Origin: Mycobacterium numidiamassiliense
Lineage (GTDB): Bacteria; Actinomycetota; Actinomycetes; Mycobacteriales; Mycobacteriaceae
Assembly (NCBI RefSeq): GCF_900157365.1
Contig: NZ_FUEZ01000003.1
Location: 1,240,001 to 1,304,000 of the forward strand
DNA length: 64,000 nt
Direction: 5' to 3'
Below the pieces are notes generated by a model, which was given only the letters and a program-made list of their open reading frames with translations, was not told the origin of the DNA and searched no databases. Shown here piece after piece: positions 37,901-46,560 of the stretch; positions within the stretch are counted from its first letter, which is position 1; every line of letters starts with the position of its first letter. The position numbers and the translations under genes were made by a program.

Positions 37901-39475
37901 CTAGCGGTGTCCGAAGCCACCGTGACCACCGCCAAAGGGACCGCCGCCGAAGGGTCCGTGACCACCGCCAAAGGGGCCGCCGCCGAAGCGGCCGCCACCG
38001 AAGGGTCCGTGTCCGCCACCGAACGGGCCGCCGCCGAACGGACCACGCCCAAACGGCCCACCGCCGAACGGGCTGCCACCAAAGGGACCGCGCCCACCGC
38101 CGAACGGGCCGCCACCGAACGCGCCGCCGCCGAACGGACCACGCCGAAACGGCCCGCCACCAAAGGGACCGCGCCCACCGGCGAAGGGCCCACCACCGAA
38201 CGGACCACGGCCGAAGGGTCCCAGGAGACCGCCACGACCGGGCACTCCAGGTCCGGGAATCGGCGCATGGGGAATGGGCACGAACACCGGCGGCGGGATC
38301 ACTGGCACGGGCACCAGCGCGGGCCCCGGCGCAATGGCCGGGGGGCTCAACGGATGCGGCGCCGCGAGCGGCCTCGGCGTCCCGACCCTCGGCACGGGGA
38401 CGGAAGCCTGGGGCGGAGCGGACGCCGGATGCGCTGGGGCGACGACGTTTTCGTTGGGACTCGGCCGCAGGGCGACAGTCGGGCGAATGCTGATCGCCAG
38501 CGCAATCTCAAGGGCCACAACCGCACTGGTGAATATCACCGCCAGCACACTGCTGACCAGCAGGACAGACTTGCGCCGTTGGGCACGCTCATGCAAAACC
38601 ATTGCGGTGTGAGCTTCGGCGTCTTCGTCCGGCACGGCGCTATAGGCGACATTCGTCGAGCCATTCGCCACATCATCGAAATACCTTGCAGCACTGATAT
38701 TTTCAGCGAGATAGGCGGAACCGGCCAACAGCAGCGGATCCACTACACCGGTACCAGGGTCCTGCGCATAAGCCAACGCGACGGTCGATGACGCAAACAG
38801 GGGCGCGTTCGCTGACGCCAATGCCGCACCTTGGGCCAGCGCCATCTCCGGCTCGTCAGGCACTGACAGCTCAAGCGAAGTCGCGGACTCCAACGCCGGC
38901 TTGATCAGCGGAATATCGACGCCGGAGCCGACGACCAGCATGCCGTCCGGAGTCGACTCCAGAGAATCCGCACTGGACGCGAGCTCGACGAGTTCGGCCA
39001 CCGCCCGGTCCTCATCATCGTCGAGAAGCCTCCGCCGCACCTCGGAGATCGACCCGTCAGCGGTGTTGACCACCGCTAAGGTGGCGGTATACGGCTCGAC
39101 GAATAGAAGCGCGGTGCGCGCGTAGCTGGTCGCATCGCCGACAGCCTGGGCCAGCGCCGCGGCAGCCAGGAAGGCCGAGACCAACATCACGTTCTCGACC
39201 TTGTGGGCGGCCAGCGCGTCACGCAGCAGGGCGGCTTCTCTGTGATCGGAGTAGCTCACTCCGCTCGATAGCAGCCGGTAGCCGCCCTCGACAGCGCCTT
39301 CCCGCGTCCCCAGGATGGCCGAGACGACCTCGGCGGACACGGCAGACGACCGCCCGTCGCCGGAAATGTCGAGGTTGTCCTGGTCGACGATGACTCCGTC
39401 GGCGTTCTCACCTTCGACTACCACCATGCGGAGCTTGGTTGGCCCCGTCGCGACGCCAAGTACGACGCCCTCCAC
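37901..39475 (-). CDS. DUF7159-family protein 2: actin/Hsp70-like head, one TM helix, GPFGGG-repeat tail
   Basis: The 524-residue protein starts at a GTG (39475) preceded by GGGGAG. The head shares AAHKVENVMLVSAFLAAAAL and VVGSGVDIPLIKPALESAT with its neighbours; the helix (near 318-342) contains VLAVIFTSAVVALEIALAI. The ~110-residue C-terminal tail is built of GPFGGGPFGGG-type hexapeptides with interspersed Arg and His, different from the tails of its paralogs. Function unknown. The head is conserved and the tail divergent, as if tails were exchanged or expanded by slippage. Confidence 0.8.
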   Translation of the reverse strand: MEGVVLGVATGPTKLRMVVVEGENADGVIVDQDNLDISGDGRSSAVSAEVVSAILGTREGAVEGGYRLLSSGVSYSDHREAALLRDALAAHKVENVMLVSAFLAAAALAQAVGDATSYARTALLFVEPYTATLAVVNTADGSISEVRRRLLDDDEDRAVAELVELASSADSLESTPDGMLVVGSGVDIPLIKPALESATSLELSVPDEPEMALAQGAALASANAPLFASSTVALAYAQDPGTGVVDPLLLAGSAYLAENISAARYFDDVANGSTNVAYSAVPDEDAEAHTAMVLHERAQRRKSVLLVSSVLAVIFTSAVVALEIALAISIRPTVALRPSPNENVVAPAHPASAPPQASVPVPRVGTPRPLAAPHPLSPPAIAPGPALVPVPVIPPPVFVPIPHAPIPGPGVPGRGGLLGPFGRGPFGGGPFAGGRGPFGGGPFRRGPFGGGAFGGGPFGGGRGPFGGSPFGGGPFGRGPFGGGPFGGGHGPFGGGRFGGGPFGGGHGPFGGGPFGGGHGGFGHR

Positions 39476-39618
39476 TGCGAAACTCCCCCCGTCGTCCGCT
39501 TTCTCGCCCACCAGTCGGGCGGACAGCACACCTGCACTAATCAGCGTTGATTAGTCGTCACAGCAACGCGAACCCGCCGCAGCTGCGTGACCCTCCCCGA
39601 CGATCGACCCTACGCGCG

Positions 39619-41439
39619 CTAGTGGTGGCCACCGCCGTGGCCGCCACCAAAACCACCACCGCCGTGGCCGCCACCAAAACCGCCGCCCCCTTCGCCGTGA
39701 CCGCCGCCAAAGCCGCCTCCGCCTAATGGGCCGCCGCCGAACAAAGGCGGAGCAGCCGGCTCACCACCACCACCGAACGGCCCGCCCCCATGGCCACCAC
39801 CGAACAACGGCGGAGCAGCCGGCTCACCACCACCACCGAACGGCCCGCCCCCGTGGCCACCACCGAACAACGGCGGAGCAGCCGGCTCACCGCCGCCGAG
39901 ACCGCCGGGGGCGGGAAAGTGCTCGCCGCCCGTGCTACCGGGACCCGCACCGGGGAACGGACCGTGTCCACCACCCTGGCTCGGGTAGGGCGTGAGGCCC
40001 TGCCCCGGAGGAAAGTCGTGCGGTGGTGAATGCGGTTCTGAGCCAACGCCTTCCGGCGGCGATGCCGGCTCCGGCATGCGCACCGGCGGTGGTTGGGTCC
40101 ACACATGTTGTTGCGGCGCAAGAAGCGGTGGCGCCTCGAGCATTGGCGGGCTCAGCACCGGGTTGAGCAGGGGCAGACGAGGGGCCAGCAGCGGGAGTGG
40201 CGCGATCGGCGGGGCCGCAATCGGCACGGGCACCGGCACCGGCGGCGCCGCGGGCACCGGAGGGGCCGCGGGAATTGGTGCCGCGGCGGCCTGTGGAATC
40301 AACGGCCTGGGCGCCGCGACCGGTGCCGGCAGGCTGATTTTCGGCGCCGGAGCCGATGCTTCGATCCGTGGGGGCGCTGGGGCCTCTTGCGCTGGGACGA
40401 TGAGACTTTGGTTCGGGCTGGGCTGAAGCGCCACCGTCGTGTTGCGGATGCCGATGGCCAGCGCGATTTCCAACGCCACCACCGCGCTGATGCTCACCAC
40501 CGCGAGCCCGCTACCGAGCAGCAGGACGGGCCGTCGACGCGGTTGGTTCTCGCCAGGCGTGAACGCGTCGATGGTGTCGATGACGACGGTCGGGGCGTCG
40601 GCGTCATCGTCCGCCACCAGGCTGTAGGCCAGGTCGTCGCCGAACTCGTCAACAGTGCGCCGCGGAGTGGCAACGTATTCGGGCAGCACGAATAGGTCGA
40701 CCACCCCAGTCCCGGGGTCCTGCGCGTAGGCCAGTGCCGCGGTCGACGAAGCGAACAACGGGGCGTTCGCCGATGCCAGGGCCGCCCCGCGGGCCAACGC
40801 CGTCTCCGGCTCTTCGGGCACACTCACATTGAGTGAGGTGGCCGATTCCAGCGCCGGCTTGATCGCGGCGATATCCACACCTGTCCCGAGCAGAAAGAGT
40901 CCGCCGGGAGCGAAGTCGAGCTCCTCGAGCGCGTAGACCATTCCACCGAGCTGAGCGGTGGCGTCGTCGTAAGACTCGGCGTCAATGTGTTCTTTGTAGA
41001 CGTCGACGATAGATCCGTCGGCGGTCTCAACGACGGCCAGTGTCGCGGTGTCGGGCTCCACGAAAAGTACCGCCGTGCGCTCGTAACCCATTGCGCCACC
41101 AACGGATTGAGCCAAAGCCGTGGCGGCCAGGAACGCCGACACCAGCATGACGTTCTCGAGCTTGTACATGGAGAGGGCGTCGCGCAGCACCGCTGCTTCG
41201 GTCTGGTCGGTCCACGTCACCCCGATGGACGCCAGCTCGTAGCCGGCTTCAGCCGCGCCTTCGCGGGTACCCAGGATCGCGGAAATCACCTGATCCGGCG
41301 AACTGGTCGGATCCGAGTCATCGGCAGCGGTGACGTCGAACTCGTCCTCTTCGACCAACACGCCGTCGGCGTTCTCGCCTTCGACCAGAACCATCTGGAC
41401 CGAAGCCGGTGCCATCGAAACCCCGAGCACGATATCCAA
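39619..41439 (-). CDS. DUF7159-family protein 3: actin/Hsp70-like head, one TM helix, Pro-rich and Gly/His tail
   Basis: The 606-residue protein begins MDIVLGVSMAPASVQMVLVE. Its head contains KLENVMLVSAFLAATALAQS and GTGVDIAAIKPALESAT, then ALARGAALASANAPLFASST. The helix (near 310-337) is followed by a ~200-residue Pro/Ala-rich stretch and a C-terminal region with three EPAAPPLFGGG(H) repeats, ending GGGHGGGHH. The His-rich end could bind metal. The gene is closest in sequence to the fourth copy at 49654 (shared MGYERTAVLFVEP), suggesting that copy derived from this one. Confidence 0.8.
   Translation of the reverse strand: MDIVLGVSMAPASVQMVLVEGENADGVLVEEDEFDVTAADDSDPTSSPDQVISAILGTREGAAEAGYELASIGVTWTDQTEAAVLRDALSMYKLENVMLVSAFLAATALAQSVGGAMGYERTAVLFVEPDTATLAVVETADGSIVDVYKEHIDAESYDDATAQLGGMVYALEELDFAPGGLFLLGTGVDIAAIKPALESATSLNVSVPEEPETALARGAALASANAPLFASSTAALAYAQDPGTGVVDLFVLPEYVATPRRTVDEFGDDLAYSLVADDDADAPTVVIDTIDAFTPGENQPRRRPVLLLGSGLAVVSISAVVALEIALAIGIRNTTVALQPSPNQSLIVPAQEAPAPPRIEASAPAPKISLPAPVAAPRPLIPQAAAAPIPAAPPVPAAPPVPVPVPIAAPPIAPLPLLAPRLPLLNPVLSPPMLEAPPLLAPQQHVWTQPPPVRMPEPASPPEGVGSEPHSPPHDFPPGQGLTPYPSQGGGHGPFPGAGPGSTGGEHFPAPGGLGGGEPAAPPLFGGGHGGGPFGGGGEPAAPPLFGGGHGGGPFGGGGEPAAPPLFGGGPLGGGGFGGGHGEGGGGFGGGHGGGGFGGGHGGGHH
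39739..39891 (-). repeat. 63-nt tandem repeat in DUF7159 protein 3
   Basis: Copies begin 63 bases apart (anchor GGCGG at 39746, 39809 and 39872). They encode the 21-residue unit EPAAPPLFGGGHGGGPFGGGG, nearly identical at the DNA level. Copy-number change would stay in frame. Confidence 0.9.
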
Positions 41440-41545
41440 AACAACCCCTCCAAAGGCGGTGCAGCCGGGCTATGCCCGGGCGGAGGAGAAAACCATTGAC
41501 TAGCTAATCGTCTCGCACAGAAGCTGTGCGGGCACCCTGGCGAAC

Positions 41546-42118
41546 TTAAGTAGAACTTATGAAATTTTCATACGACCGCGACGGCGTCGGGCCGCGCTGC
41601 CCCTGATATTTCGATCCGACGCTCGAACTGCCGTAGGGGTGCTCGGCCGGGCTGGTCAGTCGCAGAATGCAAAGCTGCCCGATCTTCATGCCGGGCCACA
41701 GGGTGATCGGCAGGTTCGCGACGTTGGAGAGCTCGAGCGTGATGTGGCCGCTGAAGCCGGGGTCGATGAACCCCGCCGTCGAATGCGTCAGCAGGCCCAG
41801 CCGGCCCAGCGACGATTTGCCTTCCAGGCGACCGGCGAGGTCGTCGGCCAGTGCGACCAACTCCAGGGTCGAGCCGAGCACGAACTCGCCGGGGTGCAGC
41901 ACGAAGGGCTCCCCTTCGGCCGGCTCCACCAGGCTGGTCAGTTCGTCCTGCCGCTGAGCGGGGTCGATGTGGGTATAGCGAGTGTTGTTGAAAACACGGA
42001 ACATTCGGTCGAGGCGGACGTCCACGCTGGACGGCTGAACCAGGGCGTCGTCGAACGGGTCGATGCCCAACCGTCCGGCGGAGATTTCAGCCCTGAGGTC
42101 GCGATCGGAGAGCAGCAC
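41546..42118 (-). CDS. dcd: dCTP deaminase (bifunctional dUTP-forming type)
   Basis: The 190-residue trimeric enzyme has the family segments [31 protein letters not shown] and the active-site [24 protein letters not shown], where Glu is the catalytic acid/base. It converts dCTP to dUTP/dUMP for thymidylate synthesis. Length and sequence match M. tuberculosis Dcd (Rv0321), which is bifunctional. ATG at 42118. Confidence 0.97.
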   Translation of the reverse strand: MLLSDRDLRAEISAGRLGIDPFDDALVQPSSVDVRLDRMFRVFNNTRYTHIDPAQRQDELTSLVEPAEGEPFVLHPGEFVLGSTLELVALADDLAGRLEGKSSLGRLGLLTHSTAGFIDPGFSGHITLELSNVANLPITLWPGMKIGQLCILRLTSPAEHPYGSSSVGSKYQGQRGPTPSRSYENFISST

Positions 42119-42159
42119 CCGACGAGCCTATCTGTTGCTCCGCGCGCGTCGTCGGGGCT

Positions 42160-42816
42160 TCAGTCAGCGAGATACGTTTCGCCGCCCTTGGGATATCCGC
42201 CCCCGGTTGTCGTCACGTGGACGTGGTCGAAGTGGCCGTATCGGGCCGTCTGGGCGCCGGTCGGCGTGTAGTACACGCCACGCCAAATCGCATCCTGTAT
42301 CCCGAATCGATTCGCGTTCACCAGCACGTACTTGACGATGGCGTCACCCAACGCGATGCCCTGGGCACTGCCGGGGTCGGGAATCATCACGTCGAGGGCC
42401 AGGCCAAGGGGATGCCACGGCAGCGGATCCGGTCGCACTCCGCCGATTTCGTGGATTTGCGGGAAGGCCGCGCTGATACTGCGGGCGGCCAGGATCGTTC
42501 GGACCTGAAGGCCCTGCTCGGGCGCGACGCCGACGGGCAGGAAGCGCGATCGTGTGTGGTATCTGGATGCCACCGGCTGGCCGTCGGGCGAACCCTTATC
42601 CCTGATATTCGATGCCGCCCCGACGATTTCCAGGTTGAACGGGGCCCCGTCGCCAATCACGGTCTTTGCCGCCGCGGCGGTCGTGAACGGGTGGACGTCG
42701 CCCGCCGTCGCGAAGAAGACGTCGGCAGCCGCGAGCAGCGCAGCCAGGACCATCGGCGATTTCCGCGGCTTCCTGGCTAATTCATGCCGACCCACGCAAA
42801 GCACATTACGGCGCAA
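42160..42816 (-). CDS. exported protein with M15/ARB-07466-like domain, Rv0320-like
   Basis: The 218-residue protein has an N-terminal hydrophobic segment (about 21-35) after a basic stretch, so it is exported or anchored. The C-terminal domain has WHPLGLALDVMIPD and YGHFDHVHVTT, the His/Asp and HxH pattern of the D,D-peptidase-like CwlK/ARB-07466 fold. Zinc-dependent peptidoglycan processing is possible but not proven. It matches Rv0320 by position next to dcd. In-frame starts nearer the hydrophobic segment are possible. Confidence 0.75.
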   Translation of the reverse strand: MRRNVLCVGRHELARKPRKSPMVLAALLAAADVFFATAGDVHPFTTAAAAKTVIGDGAPFNLEIVGAASNIRDKGSPDGQPVASRYHTRSRFLPVGVAPEQGLQVRTILAARSISAAFPQIHEIGGVRPDPLPWHPLGLALDVMIPDPGSAQGIALGDAIVKYVLVNANRFGIQDAIWRGVYYTPTGAQTARYGHFDHVHVTTTGGGYPKGGETYLAD

Positions 42817-42921
42817 TAACGAAATAATAAATATGAAAATTGTAAATTTGACCGGATATCCGTGCTTAGGCGTACCTACCAGCGCATCTGTCCCTGGATG
42901 CTAGCCTTCCTTGGCAACAGT

Positions 42922-42995
42922 GCCGATGTAGTTCAATGGCAGAACATCAGCTTCCCAAGCTGAATACGCGGGTTCGATTCCCGTCATCGGCTCCA
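42922..42995 (+). tRNA. tRNA-Gly(CCC)
   Basis: A complete cloverleaf: acceptor stem GCCGATG paired with CATCGGC, D loop TTCAATGGCAGA, anticodon stem TCAGC/GCTGA enclosing the loop TTCCCAA (anticodon CCC), T arm CGGGTTCGATTCCCG, discriminator T and an encoded CCA (42993-42995). It stands between the Rv0320-like gene and a long accessory stretch. Confidence 0.95.
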
Positions 42996-43032
42996 CACCA
43001 TCCACGACCGAAGCAGGGATGCGCGGGTTCGA

Positions 43033-44151
43033 CTACTTCAGTGAATCGTGGGCGAGTTCCAACAGTCGCTTCACCGTGTGAGAGCCGCCCTTGTAGTCCG
43101 CGACGATGTGGTCGACAATCGGATCCCACGTCGACTGATCGGCTTTGCTGAGGCCGTAATACCTCAGATTGATGCCGACCTGCATTGCTGCCAGCTTCTG
43201 CATTACGTAGACGACCTTTGTGCTGTTCTTGAATATCCCCGTTCCAATGGGGCCGGTGTTCAGCGTTGTCACCTTGTTGTCCTTGGCCAGCTTGAAGCCG
43301 GCCGCCAAAGTGTTGAACATGTCATCGATCGTCGGCTGCTCGGCTTCCTGCCCCGTGGTGCCCTCCAAGCTGGCGAGCGCGACGGCCAAGACATTGAGTT
43401 CGACATTCCTGGGCAGCGGCGTCATGTACGTCAACAGCGCGTCGATCGGCATCGACTTCCATTTGCCGTTTGGCTCATTGATGCCGGAAGCGACCTTCAT
43501 GGTGCGGTGCACGGGTCCGACATACAGCGGTGCCGGGCTGCACTCGAGCGGGCGCGGTTTGTCGTTGTCCTTGCAACCCTGGCCGCGGGTGAAATGTCCG
43601 CCCTGCGCTGCCGCGTTCGCGAGTTCCGGCATCTCGAGTGCCATCGTCTCCTCTTGCCCAAAGCCGTTGTGGAACACGCCGCCGCCGAGATTGACCGCCG
43701 CATAGTCGAGCCATGTCTCGCCGTCCTTCAGGTAGTCGTAGCGACCCCCGTCGCCGTCGGCCTGCTTGACGTCGACATTGTTGTCAGCGAACGGCTTGGC
43801 GAAGAATCCGGGCTGATTGCCCTTCGACTGGACGTAGTCCTGCTTGTTCGACAGTTCGCTGATGCTGGTGTGGCCGGCCTTCTTGAAGTCGAGGTTCGCC
43901 AGAGCATTCGACAGCAGCGAGTACTTGACCGCCAAGTAGGTCTCCGCGGGGATGTCCTTCGTCACGAGCTTGGTGAGCACGCTCATCAACGGGTTCGGGA
44001 AATCCGTCGGGCCAGAGCCGGCGGGATTCGCGCCCGAGCTCGAACCCGGGTCCTGGCTGCACCCAAGCGCCAGCCCGAACACCAACGCGAGCGTGACCGC
44101 GAGTCCGGCCGCCGTCCAGGAAACGCCATGCCGAAACCACAACCGCTCCAC
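43033..44151 (-). CDS. lipoprotein with poly(ADP-ribose) glycohydrolase (PARG)-type signature
   Basis: The GTG at 44151 follows GGGAG and gives 372 residues. A signal peptide ends in the lipobox LALGC (Cys31), so the protein is a predicted lipoprotein. The segment LDYAAVNLGGG (148-158) continues to QEE (166-168) and MPEL (173-176). This has the PARG catalytic pattern GGG-X6-8-QEE and aligns without gaps to VDFANKYIGGG...QEE...PEL of human PARG. Asp and both Glu are kept; the Asn after FA is Ala here. The rest is not recognised. It may be an extracytoplasmic ADP-ribose-processing or ADP-ribose-binding macrodomain protein; activity is inference. Confidence 0.75.
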   Translation of the reverse strand: MERLWFRHGVSWTAAGLAVTLALVFGLALGCSQDPGSSSGANPAGSGPTDFPNPLMSVLTKLVTKDIPAETYLAVKYSLLSNALANLDFKKAGHTSISELSNKQDYVQSKGNQPGFFAKPFADNNVDVKQADGDGGRYDYLKDGETWLDYAAVNLGGGVFHNGFGQEETMALEMPELANAAAQGGHFTRGQGCKDNDKPRPLECSPAPLYVGPVHRTMKVASGINEPNGKWKSMPIDALLTYMTPLPRNVELNVLAVALASLEGTTGQEAEQPTIDDMFNTLAAGFKLAKDNKVTTLNTGPIGTGIFKNSTKVVYVMQKLAAMQVGINLRYYGLSKADQSTWDPIVDHIVADYKGGSHTVKRLLELAHDSLK

Positions 44152-44306
44152 TAAGACTCCCAAGGTCAACAGCGCTGACACGCCCCGGCCGGATAATAGG
44201 GCACCGGAAGCGATTCCGAGGGTTAACCGGGTGAGGCGCATTGCGACGGCCATGGCGGGCGCCGAAATATAGCCCACAGCAATCGATTTCAGGTAGCTTC
44301 ACCAGT

Positions 44307-45110
44307 ATGGGTGCCTTGGATGGACGCGTGGCCTTCATTACCGGCGGGGCTCGAGGGCAGGGCCGCGCACACGCGTTGGCATTAGCGGCCGAGGGCGCCG
44401 ACATCGTGGTCGCCGATGCCCCGAATGCGATGGCGGAGCTGACGTACCCCTTAGGCACCGAGGACGACCTGCGCGAGACGGCGAAGCTGGTTGAAGAGCG
44501 CGGTCGGCGTTGCTTGCCGCTCACCCTGGATGTACGCGATTCGGCCGCGGTCGGCGCCGCGATCACGCAGACGGTGACCGACATGGGCAGCCTCGACATC
44601 GTGGTGGCCAACGCCGGAGTCGTCAGCACCGGCGAATTGGTGGACGTCAGCGACGTGGTGTGGCAACACCTGGTCGATACGAATCTGACCGGCGCATTTC
44701 ACACCCTGCGGGCGGCCATACCAGTGATGCGACAGCAGCAATTCGGAAGGATCGTCGTGACCTCGTCAATGGGCGGCCGCATGGGCATCCCCGAGCTGGC
44801 CGCCTACAACGCCACCAAGTGGGGTGTCATCGGCCTGGCGAAGTGCGCCGCCCTGGAGGTCGCCAAGGACGGCATCACGATCAACGTCGTCTGCCCGACC
44901 ACGACTCAAACACCGATGGTGCAGCCCGCCGGCGGCGACGACATTCCCGACGATCTGGTGCGCCGGATGATGAGAGCCAACCCGATACCGCAACCGTGGC
45001 TACAGCCCGAGGACGTCAGTCGCGGAGTGCTGTACCTGGTGACCGACCCCGGGGTCATCACCGGCAGCGTCCTCGAGATCGGCCTCGGCGGCAGCGCGCG
45101 CATGCATTGA
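44307..45110 (+). CDS. SDR family oxidoreductase, mycofactocin-coupled type
   Basis: The 267-residue short-chain dehydrogenase has the dinucleotide motif TGGARGQGRAHA, VANAGV, the catalytic Ser in VTSSMGG and YNATK. The insert containing YPLGTEDDLRETAKLVEERG is typical of the mycofactocin-coupled SDR subfamily, which keeps a tightly bound NAD and passes electrons to mycofactocin. The substrate is likely an alcohol or hydroxysteroid. The ATG at 44307 is chosen because the Rossmann fold begins eight residues later. It is divergent from the PARG-like gene with 155 bases between starts. Confidence 0.85.
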   Translation: MGALDGRVAFITGGARGQGRAHALALAAEGADIVVADAPNAMAELTYPLGTEDDLRETAKLVEERGRRCLPLTLDVRDSAAVGAAITQTVTDMGSLDIVVANAGVVSTGELVDVSDVVWQHLVDTNLTGAFHTLRAAIPVMRQQQFGRIVVTSSMGGRMGIPELAAYNATKWGVIGLAKCAALEVAKDGITINVVCPTTTQTPMVQPAGGDDIPDDLVRRMMRANPIPQPWLQPEDVSRGVLYLVTDPGVITGSVLEIGLGGSARMH

Positions 45111-45240
45111 CGATCGGGGTCGAGTAGCGAGTAGTCGCCTACTCGATCCGCCCGGCAGGGTTGACGGGGCCGCCGACCGCGGCGCAATGTGATACACGTC
45201 ATATGACCACTAGTCACAGCGCACAGAGAGGCGGCTGCTC

Positions 45241-46341
45241 ATGACCACGAGGGACAAGTACACCGACGTGCCCGAGCCGTACTCGTGGGAGGTCCCCAGC
45301 GCCGGCGACGCCCGCTTCACGTGGGAGTACGACGAGGGGCGCGCCCGGCTCCTTTCCCTGTACCAAAAGGGAAAGGACAAGCAGTGGGATGCCCAGTCGC
45401 GCATCGACTGGTCGAACGATGTCGACCCGAAGAATCCGGTCGGGCTGCCCGACGAGTTCCATCCGCTGTTCGGCAGCCCGATGTGGGACGCCGCAGACGA
45501 ATCACGTCGCGCCGAGATGCGCCTGCACTTCCAATCCTGGCAGTTCTCGCAGTTCCTGCACGGCGAGCAGGGGGCGATGGTGTGCTCGGCCAAGATCGTC
45601 GAGGTCGTCCCCGACTTGGACGCGAAGTTCTACGCGGCCACCCAGACCATGGACGAGGCCCGGCACGTCGAGACGTTCTCGCGGTTCCTTCAGGAGAAGG
45701 TCGGCCTGGTCTATCCGATCAACAAGCACCTGACCGCACTGCTGGACGACACCCTGCGCGACTCGCGCTGGGACATGCCGTACCTCGGCATGCAGGTCCT
45801 GATCGAAGGGCTCGCGCTCGCCGCTTTCGGGGTGTTACGTGACATGGCCCCACCGGACTCGCTGGCTAAGCAGTTGCTCGCCTACGTCATGCAGGACGAG
45901 GCCCGGCACGTCGCCTTTGGCCGGATCTCGTTGAAGGACTACTACTCGGCGTTGACGGAAGCCGAGCGCGACGAGCGTGAAGAGTTCGTCGTGGACGCCT
46001 GCTACCTGATGCGCGACCGGTTCCGCGGCGAGGAGGTTTTCGAGACCCTCGGCATGGACGTCAAGGCGTGTGCCGACTGGGTCGACACGTCGCCGCTCAT
46101 GATCCAGTTCCGCTCGCACCTGTTCAGCCGCATCGTGCCGATCGTTAAGGACATCGGGTTGTGGGGCGACAAGGTGCAGAAGGCCTTCTCGGACATGGGT
46201 GTCCTTGACATGGCCGGCTTCGACATCGAGGCGCTGATGAAGGCCGACGAGGATCAGGCCGACTCGCTGGACAAGGCACACGCCGAGATGGCTGACCGGG
46301 CCCTTGAGGTCGACCAGGTGATCGCTGCGGGCGCCAGCTAA
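45241..46341 (+). CDS. ferritin-like diiron protein
   Basis: The 366-residue helical protein contains two copies of the diiron ligand pattern: a Glu in FLHGEQGAM, then DEARHVETF; and a Glu in LIEGLALAAF, then DEARHVAFG. This arrangement (Glu, ExxH, Glu, ExxH) binds a carboxylate-bridged diiron centre as in R2-like oxidases and AurF-type N-oxygenases. Substrate unknown. ATG at 45241 follows GAGAGGCGG. Its promoter region contains TGTGATACACGTCAT, a possible operator that I cannot assign. Confidence 0.8.
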   Translation: MTTRDKYTDVPEPYSWEVPSAGDARFTWEYDEGRARLLSLYQKGKDKQWDAQSRIDWSNDVDPKNPVGLPDEFHPLFGSPMWDAADESRRAEMRLHFQSWQFSQFLHGEQGAMVCSAKIVEVVPDLDAKFYAATQTMDEARHVETFSRFLQEKVGLVYPINKHLTALLDDTLRDSRWDMPYLGMQVLIEGLALAAFGVLRDMAPPDSLAKQLLAYVMQDEARHVAFGRISLKDYYSALTEAERDEREEFVVDACYLMRDRFRGEEVFETLGMDVKACADWVDTSPLMIQFRSHLFSRIVPIVKDIGLWGDKVQKAFSDMGVLDMAGFDIEALMKADEDQADSLDKAHAEMADRALEVDQVIAAGAS

Positions 46342-46472
46342 CCGATTGTCCTCCTCGGCGAGCCGGCCATTCATGGTGTCGTAACGCGGACACTCCACGG
46401 CCAGGCCCCGTCACGGAATTAGCTTCCTGGGCCGCGCCCACTTTTCCGCGAGCCGGATGCGCGATGTCTTAC

Positions 46473-46520
46473 GTGATATCGGATGTGATACAGACTGTGA
46501 TTTGACTCGTGATCTATAGT
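46473..46520 (+). promoter_or_regulatory. four 12-nt direct repeats (GTGAT) at the toxin-antitoxin promoter
   Basis: GTGAT begins at 46473, 46485, 46497 and 46509, exactly 12 bases apart. The last unit runs into TATAGT (46515-46520), a good -10 box, 40 bases before the antitoxin ATG. Regular helical spacing and overlap with the -10 box suggest an operator for cooperative binding, most simply by the downstream antitoxin. Confidence 0.65.
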
Positions 46521-46560
46521 GTTGTTAGCACTGTGTACGGCTGCGGGAAGGCGAAGAGAA

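Noticed and set aside
37907..38791. Forward frame rich in Thr/Ala/Glu opposite DUF7159 protein 2
   Set aside because: It is the complement of GPFGGG repeats; no start context or domain.
42922..43033. Attachment-site duplication of the tRNA-Gly 3' end marking a prophage or integrative element
   Set aside because: No second copy of the tRNA 3' end and no integrase gene could be found by eye in the window.
45186..45215. CRP-like TGTGA...TCA element upstream of the ferritin-like gene
   Set aside because: The half-sites are not symmetric enough to call an operator; mentioned only as a possibility in the gene entry.
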